DNA from: an uncultured Fodinibius sp.
Lineage (GTDB): Bacteria; Bacteroidota; Rhodothermia; Balneolales; Balneolaceae
NCBI GenBank assembly: GCA_913056235.1
Contig: CAJXMW010000008.1
Coordinates: 58,762 to 122,761, forward strand
Direction of reading: 5' to 3'
Length of the DNA stretch: 64,000 nucleotides
The notes beneath the pieces were generated by a model, which saw only the letters and a list, made by a program, of their open reading frames with translations, ran no database searches and was not told the DNA's origin. A program made the translations under genes and the position numbers. This document shows positions 8,511 to 17,694 of the stretch, in pieces. How positions within the stretch are numbered: position 1 is the first letter of the stretch; each line of letters opens with the position of its first letter.

Positions 8511-9086
8511 ATGGACATAGCTGAAGAAAAATTGGAAGGAGCTCCCCAAAAGCGCTGGGTGGAGAAAATACGAGAAGGTGACCAGCAAGCGTTTGAGGAG
8601 CTCTTTTTCGAATATTTTTCAGATTTGTGTTCATACGCCTTTCAAATGACAAATTCTAGTGAGCGAGCCAAGGATATAGTACAAGAGGTATTTTGTAAAC
8701 TTTGGAAACGCCGCCAAAATTGGACCATTCATACCTCTCTTAAAGCCTACTTGTTTCGGGCCGTACGCAACGAAACGCTCAATCAGCTTGATCGTAAAGA
8801 GCACCGGAAAGAAGTTAGAGAACAGTTTTCAACGCATGAGCAACCACATCAGCCAAAGCAGGGATCAAAAACCGAGGAGGTGGATCAACAACTGCTTGAT
8901 GAGATTTGGAAAGTGGTAGGAGATATGCCTCAGCGTCGCCGCTCGGTTTTTATGCTGCACAGAAAACACGGGCTATCGTACAAAGAAATTGCCAAGGTAC
9001 TGGATATTACCCGAAAAACAGTGGAGAACCACATGGGACTTGCCTTAGATGATATTCGCCAAAATATAGATACTGAGAGTATTTAG
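8511..9086 (+). CDS. ECF-type RNA polymerase sigma factor
   Basis: A 191-residue sigma factor with region 2 at about residues 24-95 (YAFQMTNSSERAKDIVQEVF marks 2.2-2.4) and region 4 at about 130-183 (GLSYKEIAKVLDITRKTVENH is the helix-turn-helix). This is the FecI-like class of Bacteroidetes, where each sigma gene precedes a FecR anti-sigma and a SusC/SusD pair. The order here, sigma then FecR then SusC then SusD, fits that plan. It would drive expression of the downstream uptake and hydrolase genes when SusC sees its ligand. Regulon and ligand are inferred. Confidence 0.93.
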   Translation: MDIAEEKLEGAPQKRWVEKIREGDQQAFEELFFEYFSDLCSYAFQMTNSSERAKDIVQEVFCKLWKRRQNWTIHTSLKAYLFRAVRNETLNQLDRKEHRKEVREQFSTHEQPHQPKQGSKTEEVDQQLLDEIWKVVGDMPQRRRSVFMLHRKHGLSYKEIAKVLDITRKTVENHMGLALDDIRQNIDTESI

Positions 9087-9141
9087 AGCAGATAATTCCT
9101 TTCTTTAAAGCCTATCTTTAAAAGATTATACCCCATTAAAA

Positions 9142-9195
9142 TTTTTTTGGATTTTCTTTGGGGGTACCGCCGATCGCAGTTGTCTTATTAACAAA
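9142..9195 (+). promoter_or_regulatory. Possible ECF-dependent promoter upstream of fecR
   Basis: The 133-bp gap before fecR contains a T7 run, TTTGGGGGTACC at about 9167-9178 and GTTGTCTTATTAAC near 9179-9192. A GGGTA-like element followed by GTCTTATT resembles promoters seen ahead of FecR genes in Bacteroidetes as I recall them. If right, the sigma factor feeds back on its own anti-sigma and the SusCD genes. Tentative. Confidence 0.35.
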
Positions 9196-9219
9196 GACCG
9201 ACTACAGAACAGATGTTTT

Positions 9220-10293
9220 ATGGAGAATGAAGAGTTTAATTACCAAATACTGGCTCGGTATATGGACGGCGACTGCACAGAGCAGGAACGTCGCGAAATA
9301 GAGCAATGGGCCAGCGCAAATCCGGAGAATTCCGAAAAGCTGGAAGAGTTCCAGCGGATCTGGGATATCTCAGAACAAAAGCAAAATATGTTGGATCAGT
9401 TCTTTGATACCGATGAGCAGTGGGATGAGCTGCAACAGCGACTTAAAAAGGAGGGTGAGATACCAGCCCAGCAGTCTTCTTCGGTGGGATCGAGGCGTCG
9501 CTCCGCTTCTATTCATTCGATGACTCATAAGATCGTACGGGTGGCGGCTATTTTCCTGATTGCCGGTTTGTTGGCTGTGTTTGCGTATCAAAATTGGTAT
9601 CAACCCGAGCCGGAACAGAAAGAGCCAGCGCTCCGGGAAGTGAGTACGGCTAATGCACAGCGGGTGAATCTTACGCTCGCTGACGGCAGTAGTGTAATGT
9701 TGAATGCCGGAAGTACCATGAAATTTCCCAATCAGTTTTCTGATGATGTACGCGAAGTGTTTCTAAAAGGGGAGGCCTACTTCAACGTAGAACGCAATGC
9801 CCAAAAGCCATTTCTTATTCACTCCCGAGGAGCGGTAATTCGGGTACTGGGAACTTCTTTTACCGTTCGTTCTTATCCTGAAAATGAGCAGGTTCGGGTA
9901 GTCGTACAGGAAGGTAAGGTATCATTTGAGGCTGCCAACAAAGATCAATCGGCCGACTCGATTACCAGAACAATGCTAACAGCCAATGAAATGGGACGTT
10001 ACCTGATTGGCAGTAATGAAATTGAGACTTCGGAAGTGGACGACATGCAGCTGTATCTGAGCTGGCGGAAAGGATATTTGAAGTTCCGTGAAGAGCCTAT
10101 GCAGAATGTGGCTGCCGAGCTTGAGCGCCGGTATGGTGTAGAGGTAAAATTTGATGATGCGTCAATATCTCAAAGAAGTTTGACCGCATTTCTGAAAAGC
10201 CGCTCGATCAAAAATGTTCTTGATGTTATTTCAATGTCGCTCGATATCGAATATCAGCTAAAGGAAAATACCGTAGGTTTTTACCAGAAATAG
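9220..10293 (+). CDS. FecR family anti-sigma factor
   Basis: A 357-residue inner-membrane anti-sigma factor. The N-terminal cytoplasmic part (about 1-100) holds the sigma-binding segment beginning MENEEFNYQILARYMDGDC. One membrane helix lies near residues 106-124 (VRVAAIFLIAGLLAVFAY). The periplasmic FecR domain is at about 140-240 with the family mark VRVLGTSFTVRSYPENEQVR, and a C-terminal DUF4974 module (LSWRKGYLKFREEPMQNVA onward) resembles an STN fold. It should pass the signal from the STN domain of the adjacent SusC to the ECF sigma factor. Domain order is complete with no sign of damage. Confidence 0.93.
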   Translation: MENEEFNYQILARYMDGDCTEQERREIEQWASANPENSEKLEEFQRIWDISEQKQNMLDQFFDTDEQWDELQQRLKKEGEIPAQQSSSVGSRRRSASIHSMTHKIVRVAAIFLIAGLLAVFAYQNWYQPEPEQKEPALREVSTANAQRVNLTLADGSSVMLNAGSTMKFPNQFSDDVREVFLKGEAYFNVERNAQKPFLIHSRGAVIRVLGTSFTVRSYPENEQVRVVVQEGKVSFEAANKDQSADSITRTMLTANEMGRYLIGSNEIETSEVDDMQLYLSWRKGYLKFREEPMQNVAAELERRYGVEVKFDDASISQRSLTAFLKSRSIKNVLDVISMSLDIEYQLKENTVGFYQK

Positions 10294-10408
10294 TAACTCT
10301 AATCATAATCACTTAACTCAAAACAGAAAGGTTAGCACACTTCACTACGTTACAACTTAGACCAGTAATTCAAAAACCGTTTATTCATAAATGCTAAATG
10401 GAGGTCAT

Positions 10409-13400
10409 ATGAAGGGATCGTTATCAAAAATACTAGCGAAGATGGTGATATGGTGCCTGTTCGTGGTGTTGATCGCACCAATGAGCCAGGGACTTTTTAC
10501 CGTGGCGAAGGGTCAATACCTTACGTCAGCTTCGACAAAGCCAATGGCAAAGTCATTCTATTCGGTGCAGAAGTACTCTGATCAGATATCAGAGCTGCAA
10601 CGGATTATTTCAGTAAATCAAGAAGCAGCGCCTCGTCGAGAGGTGTTGGAGATCATTGTATCGAAGGCTGACTTGGGCATTGCCTACAACGCCAAGCTGC
10701 TTTCATTAAAAGAGCCGGTAACGGTGAATCTTAATTACGTGACGACCGCCAAGGCGTTACAGGAAGTGTTGAAAAACACGAAATTTGAGGCGGCTATTTC
10801 CAAGACTCGTGAGATTGTCCTCAGAGATCGGACCATCTTGCCGAAAGTTAGCGTGCAGATGGAGCAGGAAATTTCTGGAACCGTAACTAATGCTGAAACC
10901 GGCAATACGCTTCCCGGTGTAAATGTAACGGTACCCAGTCAACCGACTATTGGTACTTCAACAAATGATGATGGTAAATATAGTTTAACTGTTCCCGATG
11001 ATGCTGATTCCTTGGCGTTCTCCTATATTGGCTATCAACGGGAAGTCGTGGCCATCAATGGTCGTTCAGTTATAAATGTTGAGTTGAGTCGCCAGGTACA
11101 AGGACTTGAAGATGTAGTGGTAACAGCCCTGGGGATTACACGACAGGAGCGTTCGGTCGGCTATTCCACACAAGAAGTAGAAGGTGAAAACCTGACCTTT
11201 TCTGAAGATCAGAACGTTATTGGATCGCTTGCCGGTAAAGTTGCCGGTGTGAACGTTTCGGGAGCCTCCGGTGCCAGCATGGGGGGAAGTGAATCCATCA
11301 AGATTCGTGGTATCAACTCCATTAGCGGAGAAGGACAACCACTTATTGTGGTGGACGGTACGCCTATTGGTAATCAGAATTTTGCTAGTGAGGGTGGTGC
11401 CGACTTTGGTAACATCTCGCAGGATGTGAATCCAAGCGATATAAAATCAGTAAACGTACTGAAAGGCCCTGCCGCTTCTGCTCTGTATGGTATCCGCGGT
11501 CAATATGGTGTTGTGATGATTACCACTAAAAGCGGTGCCGGACAAGAAGACTTTACTGTTGAGGTTAACTCAGGCTTCTCGGTACAGAAGGCTGCCAACT
11601 TTATGGAATATCAGAATAAATACGGTGCCGGTTATTCGCAGACCTTCCCGACACTTAGCAACGGGCAACCCTATGTAGAGGCGTATGCTGATGAAAGCTG
11701 GGGGCCACCCATGGATGGTCAGATGGTGAGAGAATTCTTTAGCTTTTACCCACAGGATTCGCAATACGGTGAGCTAACCCCATTTAATCCACATCCCAAT
11801 AACATTGAGAATTTTTATGAGACGGGCTTTAAATCTAACCAGACCATTGCAATTTCTGGTGGAGGCGAAAATAGCAATTACCGGTTGAGTTTTAACGATA
11901 GTCGTACTGACGGAGTTTATCCCAATACACAGCACCGTCGCAACAACCTGAGTTTAAGTACCGGTATTGATGTGAGTGAAGATTTGAAGTTTTCTGCAAA
12001 TGTCAATTATGCAGAAGTTAAGGCTCAGCGTCCTCCTCAGGGATATGGTTATGGCTCTCAATATTTCCGTCAATGGTTCCAGCGAAACGTTAGCATGGAT
12101 GAGCTGAAAGACTACAAATACGATGATGGAACCATCAAGCACTGGAATATTTATAATTTTGGAAATGGTCAAACCCCAGATCCGCTCTACTGGTCCAACC
12201 CGTACTTTTTGGCCCATGAAAATACTACCCAGGATGGTCGAAACCGTGTGTATGGTGATTTTGGGCTTGAATATGATGTGTTGGATAATTTAACGCTCAG
12301 TGCTTTTGTACGCGGTGACATTTATACTCAAAATATTGAGTACAAGACATCCTTCGGTGGCGTTGAAACGCCTGGCTATCAGGTGGAAAAGTATGAGAAC
12401 CAAGAAATGAACTATGAGGTCTCAGCCAAATATTCTAATACCTGGGACAAGTTCTCGCTAGATGCAACCCTTGGAGCCAATATGTACGATCGCGATTACT
12501 CGTACCTTATCCAGGAAACTGTAGGCGGATTGACAACGCCCGGCTACTTTAATATCGATGCGTCGGTGGATCGTCCTGAGAACGAGTCTTATAAACTCGA
12601 AAAGAAAATATTAAGCTCTTATGGCTTAGTATCACTGGGATATGATGACACCTACTTCGTTGATCTGAGTGTTAGAAATGACAAGTCTTCCACGCTGCCT
12701 TTGGATAATAACTCGTATTGGTATCCATCAGTATCAGGAAGTTTTGTCTTTAGTGAAATGATGAACTGGGAGCCGCTCTCCTTTGGTAAACTGCGCTTGA
12801 GTTATGCGCAAGCCGGTTCCGACTTGTCTCCCTATCAGACCAGTCCGGTATATAGTGTGGGCACGGTTTACGACGGCACCAATACGCTTTCGGTGCCCAA
12901 CAGCTTGAACAACCCCGAGATCAAGCCTTCATTTTCTCACTCTTACGAGGGAGGTTTTGATCTGAACTTCTTTGGACGGGTTAAGCTGAACTTCACCTAT
13001 TACGTTCAGAAAAGCCAAGACCAGATTATACCTCTGGATATTTCAGGAGCCAGCGGCTACAATTCAGCCATCATTAATGCTGGCCTCATTGAAAACAGGG
13101 GGATTGAGGTGTCACTTTCAGGGTCGCCGATTCAAAACCAGAACTTTACCTGGAACTCCAGTTTCAACTTCGGCAGAAATCAAAACGAAGTTGTGGAGCT
13201 GCACCCTGATATCGATGTGTACACTCATGGCTCGCATGTCTACTCTGGCACCGAAAGTTACTTAAACTCCTATGAAGGCAAAGCTTATGGGGTTCTGGTA
13301 AGCCAGGGCTATCAGCGTGATGAAGAAACCGGCAAGATACTGCTGGACGATAACAACATGCCAATGTACACGGATGCCACCACACAATTTGGAAGTGTAC

Positions 13401-13966
13401 TTCCCGAGTTTACGGGCGGTTTCCAAAACACTTTTAACTACAAGAACTGGAGCCTGGCAACGATGATTAACTTCCAGTCTGGCGGACAGTTCTTCAGTTG
13501 GTCGCGCATGCTTGCTCACAAGACCGGTCTGGCACCTGCAACGGCTGCCATGAACGATCGCGGAGCCAATGTCCGTGATCCTCTCAGCCAAGGTGGCGGT
13601 GTCAAAGTTGAAGGCATCAGGGCATCGAACGGAGAGGCAGTTAGTACTTATGTAGATGCACGCAGCTACTTTAACGGAATATTGGGCGACGATATTTACG
13701 AAGAGTGGGTAACCGATGCCTCTTATATCAAGTTAAGCGAAGTGAGGTTGGGATATAACTTTAAAAGCAAAACCCTTCAGAGCCTTCCGGTGAAATCTGC
13801 CAAGATATCCGTTTATGCTCAAAATCCTGTGATGATCTGGCAGGCTGCTCCCAAAGGCTTAGATCCTTCGGCCCTTTCTTCAGGTAGTCAGGATCTTACC
13901 TGGACCGAGACCGGACAGCTCAATACCGTTCGCACACTTGGAATGAACTTAAGCTTAACTTTCTAA
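10409..13966 (+). CDS. SusC/RagA TonB-linked outer membrane transporter with N-terminal STN domain
   Basis: The large uptake channel of the system. I prefer the ATG at 10409: a GGAGGT lies at 10400-10405, although an in-frame ATG exists at 10391. After a signal peptide comes an STN signalling domain (about residues 70-135 of the longer form; KADLGIAYNAKLL to TKFEAAISKTREIVLRD), a carboxypeptidase-regulatory-like domain (ISGTVTNAETGNTLPGVNV), the SusC linker (LEDVVVTALGI), a plug (VDGTPIG, NVLKGPAASALYG) and a 22-strand-type barrel ending in MNLSLTF. The STN domain marks it as a signal transducer as well as a transporter, matching the FecR and sigma genes upstream. Ligand unknown; the neighbours suggest peptidoglycan fragments. 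Confidence 0.95.
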   Translation: MKGSLSKILAKMVIWCLFVVLIAPMSQGLFTVAKGQYLTSASTKPMAKSFYSVQKYSDQISELQRIISVNQEAAPRREVLEIIVSKADLGIAYNAKLLSLKEPVTVNLNYVTTAKALQEVLKNTKFEAAISKTREIVLRDRTILPKVSVQMEQEISGTVTNAETGNTLPGVNVTVPSQPTIGTSTNDDGKYSLTVPDDADSLAFSYIGYQREVVAINGRSVINVELSRQVQGLEDVVVTALGITRQERSVGYSTQEVEGENLTFSEDQNVIGSLAGKVAGVNVSGASGASMGGSESIKIRGINSISGEGQPLIVVDGTPIGNQNFASEGGADFGNISQDVNPSDIKSVNVLKGPAASALYGIRGQYGVVMITTKSGAGQEDFTVEVNSGFSVQKAANFMEYQNKYGAGYSQTFPTLSNGQPYVEAYADESWGPPMDGQMVREFFSFYPQDSQYGELTPFNPHPNNIENFYETGFKSNQTIAISGGGENSNYRLSFNDSRTDGVYPNTQHRRNNLSLSTGIDVSEDLKFSANVNYAEVKAQRPPQGYGYGSQYFRQWFQRNVSMDELKDYKYDDGTIKHWNIYNFGNGQTPDPLYWSNPYFLAHENTTQDGRNRVYGDFGLEYDVLDNLTLSAFVRGDIYTQNIEYKTSFGGVETPGYQVEKYENQEMNYEVSAKYSNTWDKFSLDATLGANMYDRDYSYLIQETVGGLTTPGYFNIDASVDRPENESYKLEKKILSSYGLVSLGYDDTYFVDLSVRNDKSSTLPLDNNSYWYPSVSGSFVFSEMMNWEPLSFGKLRLSYAQAGSDLSPYQTSPVYSVGTVYDGTNTLSVPNSLNNPEIKPSFSHSYEGGFDLNFFGRVKLNFTYYVQKSQDQIIPLDISGASGYNSAIINAGLIENRGIEVSLSGSPIQNQNFTWNSSFNFGRNQNEVVELHPDIDVYTHGSHVYSGTESYLNSYEGKAYGVLVSQGYQRDEETGKILLDDNNMPMYTDATTQFGSVLPEFTGGFQNTFNYKNWSLATMINFQSGGQFFSWSRMLAHKTGLAPATAAMNDRGANVRDPLSQGGGVKVEGIRASNGEAVSTYVDARSYFNGILGDDIYEEWVTDASYIKLSEVRLGYNFKSKTLQSLPVKSAKISVYAQNPVMIWQAAPKGLDPSALSSGSQDLTWTETGQLNTVRTLGMNLSLTF

Positions 13967-13976
13967 GACAATAACT

Positions 13977-15371
13977 ATGAAGAAATTAATTCTATCACTA
14001 ACAGTTATCGCACTTGTCGTTAGCAGCTGTGATGTTTTGAGCTTCGATGATGATATCAACAAAAACCCAAATTCACCCAGCGAAGCTCAACCCTCTCAGC
14101 TTATTGCTAATGCTATGCTGTCGCTTTCGGGCCTTAGTTCTTCGCCCCAGGCGCAGTATAATGCACAGTATCTCTCAGAGATCATTTATGTGGATGAATC
14201 GCTTTATCCGCAGTCGAGCACCAGTTTTTACTGGATGTTCGAAGGGCCGTTGATCAATCTTCAAACGGCAATCGATAATTCGAACAATCCCAATGAGATA
14301 GCCGTGGCTCGAATACTGAAGTCGTACTACTTCTGGCAGATGACCGATCGGTGGGGCGATGTGCCGTACTCGGAGGCTCTGCAAGGTACCGACGATTTTA
14401 CCCCTGCTTATGATACGCAACAAGCCATCTACGATGATATTTTTGCGACACTAAAGCAGGCATCAGGTAATCTGGAGACTTCAGGTTCACTCGAAGACGA
14501 CATCATCTACAATGGAGACATGGAAAAATGGCGCAAGCTCAGTAACTCCATCCGCCTGTTGATGGCGCTACGCCTCTCGAACGTAGATTCTCAGAAGGCA
14601 CAGCAGGAGTTTACAGATGCACTTGACGATGGCGTTATGACCTCAAACGAGGATAATTTCGTCTTTCGGCATCTGGCAACCGAGCAGAATGAAAACTACT
14701 GGTATAATCAGATTGTCCGCCAGTCTCGTGAATGGTGGGCCCTGAGCGAACGGTTCCTCCAGATGATGCGACCCGTAGACGATCCCCGGATGTCGGTTTA
14801 TGCCGATACAACCAATGCTCCGACTGCTCCCGGCGACATGGATTACGTCGGCTTGCCCTATGGTACGCCCGACGGCGGCAACACTTCCGACTACTCGCTG
14901 CTGGGGGCCGATATCCATGAGCAGGATGCTCCGGTTTATCTTGTAACACATGCCGAGGTGCTTTTTGCACGGGCAGAAGCTGCACAACGAGGTTGGACCT
15001 CGGAAAGTGCTGCCGATAACTACAACAATGCTATCGAGCAGTCAATTATGCAGTGGACGGGCAGCGATGCCGGTGTGCAGAGTTACCTTGCTCAGCCGGA
15101 GGTTGCATATGATCCCACCAACGGTATCGAGATGATTGCGAACCAGCGGTACATTCACCTGTTCATGCATGGATACGAGGCATGGGCCGAGTGGCGACGA
15201 ACCGGTTATCCCGATAACATGGTGAATCCGCAAGGACGTGATGTACCACTGCGGCAGAGTTACACTCCTGATGAACAACTCAACAATACCGAGAATTACG
15301 AAGAAGCTGTTGAACGGCAGTTTAGTGGAGAAAACTCCATCTACGGACGACTCTGGTGGGATGAGGAATAA
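13977..15371 (+). CDS. SusD/RagB-like outer membrane lipoprotein
   Basis: A 464-residue surface lipoprotein that caps the SusC channel and binds the ligand. The signal peptide ends at VVSSC (Cys18). Residues after it are rich in N and D, and TPR-like helices follow (ILKSYYFWQMTDRWGDVPYS is the usual SusD mark). The closing part (QRYIHLFMHGYEAWAEWRRTGYP) is also typical of the SusD-like subgroup that often goes with non-glycan ligands. It starts 10 bp after susC, so the two are cotranscribed. Specificity is not evident from sequence alone. Confidence 0.93.
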   Translation: MKKLILSLTVIALVVSSCDVLSFDDDINKNPNSPSEAQPSQLIANAMLSLSGLSSSPQAQYNAQYLSEIIYVDESLYPQSSTSFYWMFEGPLINLQTAIDNSNNPNEIAVARILKSYYFWQMTDRWGDVPYSEALQGTDDFTPAYDTQQAIYDDIFATLKQASGNLETSGSLEDDIIYNGDMEKWRKLSNSIRLLMALRLSNVDSQKAQQEFTDALDDGVMTSNEDNFVFRHLATEQNENYWYNQIVRQSREWWALSERFLQMMRPVDDPRMSVYADTTNAPTAPGDMDYVGLPYGTPDGGNTSDYSLLGADIHEQDAPVYLVTHAEVLFARAEAAQRGWTSESAADNYNNAIEQSIMQWTGSDAGVQSYLAQPEVAYDPTNGIEMIANQRYIHLFMHGYEAWAEWRRTGYPDNMVNPQGRDVPLRQSYTPDEQLNNTENYEEAVERQFSGENSIYGRLWWDEE

Positions 15372-15505
15372 TATTTCCAGCAGGATCGTCAGATCACATA
15401 GATACGTTATAGCTTAGGTTCCATAAAGGGCACAGGACTTAAAGGTCCTGTGTCTTTTATGTATTTCTTCTTTATTCATTGGATGTTTTAAAAACTATTT
15501 CAGAT

Positions 15506-16717
15506 ATGAAATTTCGCTCTTTATCTCTATCGCTGTTATCATTTCTTTTAATTACGGTGATGGCATGCGGCCCTGCTAATAAGCAGGCAGTACAGCAAAA
15601 AATTGATCACACCAAGGCGCACTTTGCCCCGGATTCTCGTGTAGCACTTTTCGATGTTACTGCAGAGGCGGGCGATGGCGGATGGCTGCTTACCGGCGAA
15701 ACAAATCTGCCGCAGGCCAAAGCGGCCCTGATGGATTCGCTCTCGGCACTGGAGGTTACGGTAACTGACAGCATCACCGTACTGCCAGAGGCTGAACTCG
15801 GTGATCAAACGTATGCTATTGTGAACAATTCGGTAGCTAATATACGGTCAGAGCCTTCGCATCCGGCCCAGCTTGTCACGCAGGCAACCCTGGGGATGCC
15901 GCTGCGAGTGTTCAAAAAACGCGGCAGCTGGTACCTTGTACAGACGCCCGATGACTACCTTGGATGGGTTGATTACGGCGGTCTGCACCGTATGACCAAA
16001 CAGCCCTACGAAGAATGGGCGTCGCACTCCAAAATGATCTATTTAGATACTTATGGATTTGCCTACGAGGAGCCTTCCACGAATGCAAACAAAGTATCGG
16101 ATCTGGTAAGCGGAAGTATTTTAAATAATTACGGAAGCGACGGAGATTATTTTAAAGTTAAATATCCGGACGGACGTACTGGCTACGTACTAAAGACAGA
16201 AGTACGTAATTTTGAGGATTGGAAGTCTTCGGTTGAAGCCTCACAGGAGCGGCTGGTGCAAATGGCCAAGTCGCTGAAAGGAGCGCCTTATCTCTGGGGT
16301 GGAACTTCTTCGAAAGGTATGGACTGCAGTGGATTTACGAAGACTATTTACTTCATGAGCGGCTGGATCTTACCTCGAGATGCCTCTCAGCAGGTACGAG
16401 CCGGTAAGCATATTGATACCTCCGATGGCTTTGATAAGCTACAGCCCGGTGACCTGCTGTTTTTTGGAAGACCGGCGACCGACAGCTCAGACCGAAGCGT
16501 AGTACACGTAGGCATGTGGATCGGCAACAATGAGTTCATCCATTCGGCCGGACGTGTGAAAGTCAGCAGTGTGGATCCCCAGGCAGAAAACTATGACGAG
16601 TATAACCTCAACCGCTTCCTCGAGGCGCGACGGTATCTAAACAACTGGGAAGGAAATGTGCTGCAGACCGAGAAAATGTACGATCTGGAGGACAACAAGT
16701 CGATCCGCTCGAGTTGA
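15506..16717 (+). CDS. SH3-domain NlpC/P60 cysteine peptidase, lipoprotein
   Basis: Probably cuts peptidoglycan stem peptides between D-Glu and the diamino acid, as do related dipeptidyl-peptidase VI and YkfC enzymes. I start at ATG 15506, because the 9 residues upstream would precede a clean lipoprotein signal ending in VMAC (about Cys21). Two SH3-like domains follow (about 90-165 and 170-245), then the NlpC/P60 domain with Cys274 (GMDCSGFTKT), His334 (VVHVGMW) and His346 (EFIHSAG) as catalytic residues. Its SH3-SH3-NlpC build matches enzymes that accept only peptides with a free N-terminal L-Ala, i.e. after amidase action. It lies about 130 bp after susD. Confidence 0.9.
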   Translation: MKFRSLSLSLLSFLLITVMACGPANKQAVQQKIDHTKAHFAPDSRVALFDVTAEAGDGGWLLTGETNLPQAKAALMDSLSALEVTVTDSITVLPEAELGDQTYAIVNNSVANIRSEPSHPAQLVTQATLGMPLRVFKKRGSWYLVQTPDDYLGWVDYGGLHRMTKQPYEEWASHSKMIYLDTYGFAYEEPSTNANKVSDLVSGSILNNYGSDGDYFKVKYPDGRTGYVLKTEVRNFEDWKSSVEASQERLVQMAKSLKGAPYLWGGTSSKGMDCSGFTKTIYFMSGWILPRDASQQVRAGKHIDTSDGFDKLQPGDLLFFGRPATDSSDRSVVHVGMWIGNNEFIHSAGRVKVSSVDPQAENYDEYNLNRFLEARRYLNNWEGNVLQTEKMYDLEDNKSIRSS

Positions 16718-16746
16718 GTTCAGTACCAACATTAGATACTCAAAAA

Positions 16747-17670
16747 ATGACGAAGAGATTTTCTGCTGTTGTTCTGCTGCTATGTGGATTAGTTTTCTCT
16801 CTGCAAGTTAAAGGGCAAGATTCTGCCACAGAGCAGCTACTTGACAAAACATACGAGCGATTGGTCGACAAGATTGAACAGTCGCAGGCCATTACCGGTT
16901 TGGCTGTCGTGGATCTGACCACCAGTGAAACGGCATTTACTTATAATGCCGAACTCGTTTTTCCCCAGGCCAGTGCCATCAAAATTCCCATCCTGATGGA
17001 AGTTTTTAAGCAGGCCGGAGAAGGAAAGTTTACCCTTTCTGACAAACGCACGGTGGACTCCGAAAATCTGGTTGGCGGTACCGGCATTCTCAAACATCTG
17101 GAGCAGCGTAGGTACAGCATCCGTGATTTATGCACGCTGATGATTGCCCTGAGCGACAATTCGGCTACTAATTCGCTCATCGATCTGGTGGGGATGTCCG
17201 AGGTCAATGCAATGTTGCGGCAGCTTGGGACCAAGGAAACCCTGTTGCAGCGCAAGATGATGGCGATCAAGGCATCAGCACACGGAGAGGAAAACCTATC
17301 TACGCCCGCAGAAGCCGTTAAGATTCTACAGCTTTTGTATAATGGTGATTTCGTTGATGAGCAGACCTCGTCAGATATTTTATCCATACTGCAAAAGCCG
17401 CCCCGTCGCGAAAGTCGTATAGCTACAGGCCTGCCGTCGGATGTTCCGGTGGCTTTTAAACCTGGCGGACTCAAAGGAGTATCTACCGAGTGGGCCATTG
17501 TAATGCTCCAGGAACGTCCCTACGCCGTGGCGGTGATGGAAAAGCTGAAGTTGGAAGGTTCCTCCAAACACACGGTGGAAGAAATTTCCGAAATACTTTA
17601 CGATTATTTCTGGCGGTTGGGGAATTCCACTAGCTATGGGGTATTTCGTGATCCCGACATGATTAAATAA
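16747..17670 (+). CDS. Class A beta-lactamase-fold serine hydrolase, exported
   Basis: A 307-residue periplasmic serine hydrolase, counting from ATG 16747; the frame is open back to a TTG at 16714 that overlaps the previous gene, but the signal peptide begins properly at MTKRFSAVVLLLCG. Motifs: SAIK with Ser76 and Lys79, SDN at 136-138, ENLSTPAE in the omega-loop position, and KPG at 238-240 where lactamases have KTG. Class A-like proteins of this kind in peptidoglycan loci may act on muropeptides rather than on drugs; the KPG variant fits a different substrate. It runs directly from the NlpC/P60 gene and is followed 24 bp later by a paralogue. Confidence 0.85.
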   Translation: MTKRFSAVVLLLCGLVFSLQVKGQDSATEQLLDKTYERLVDKIEQSQAITGLAVVDLTTSETAFTYNAELVFPQASAIKIPILMEVFKQAGEGKFTLSDKRTVDSENLVGGTGILKHLEQRRYSIRDLCTLMIALSDNSATNSLIDLVGMSEVNAMLRQLGTKETLLQRKMMAIKASAHGEENLSTPAEAVKILQLLYNGDFVDEQTSSDILSILQKPPRRESRIATGLPSDVPVAFKPGGLKGVSTEWAIVMLQERPYAVAVMEKLKLEGSSKHTVEEISEILYDYFWRLGNSTSYGVFRDPDMIK

Positions 17671-17694
17671 AATATTGTTAATCACCCTTTTGTT

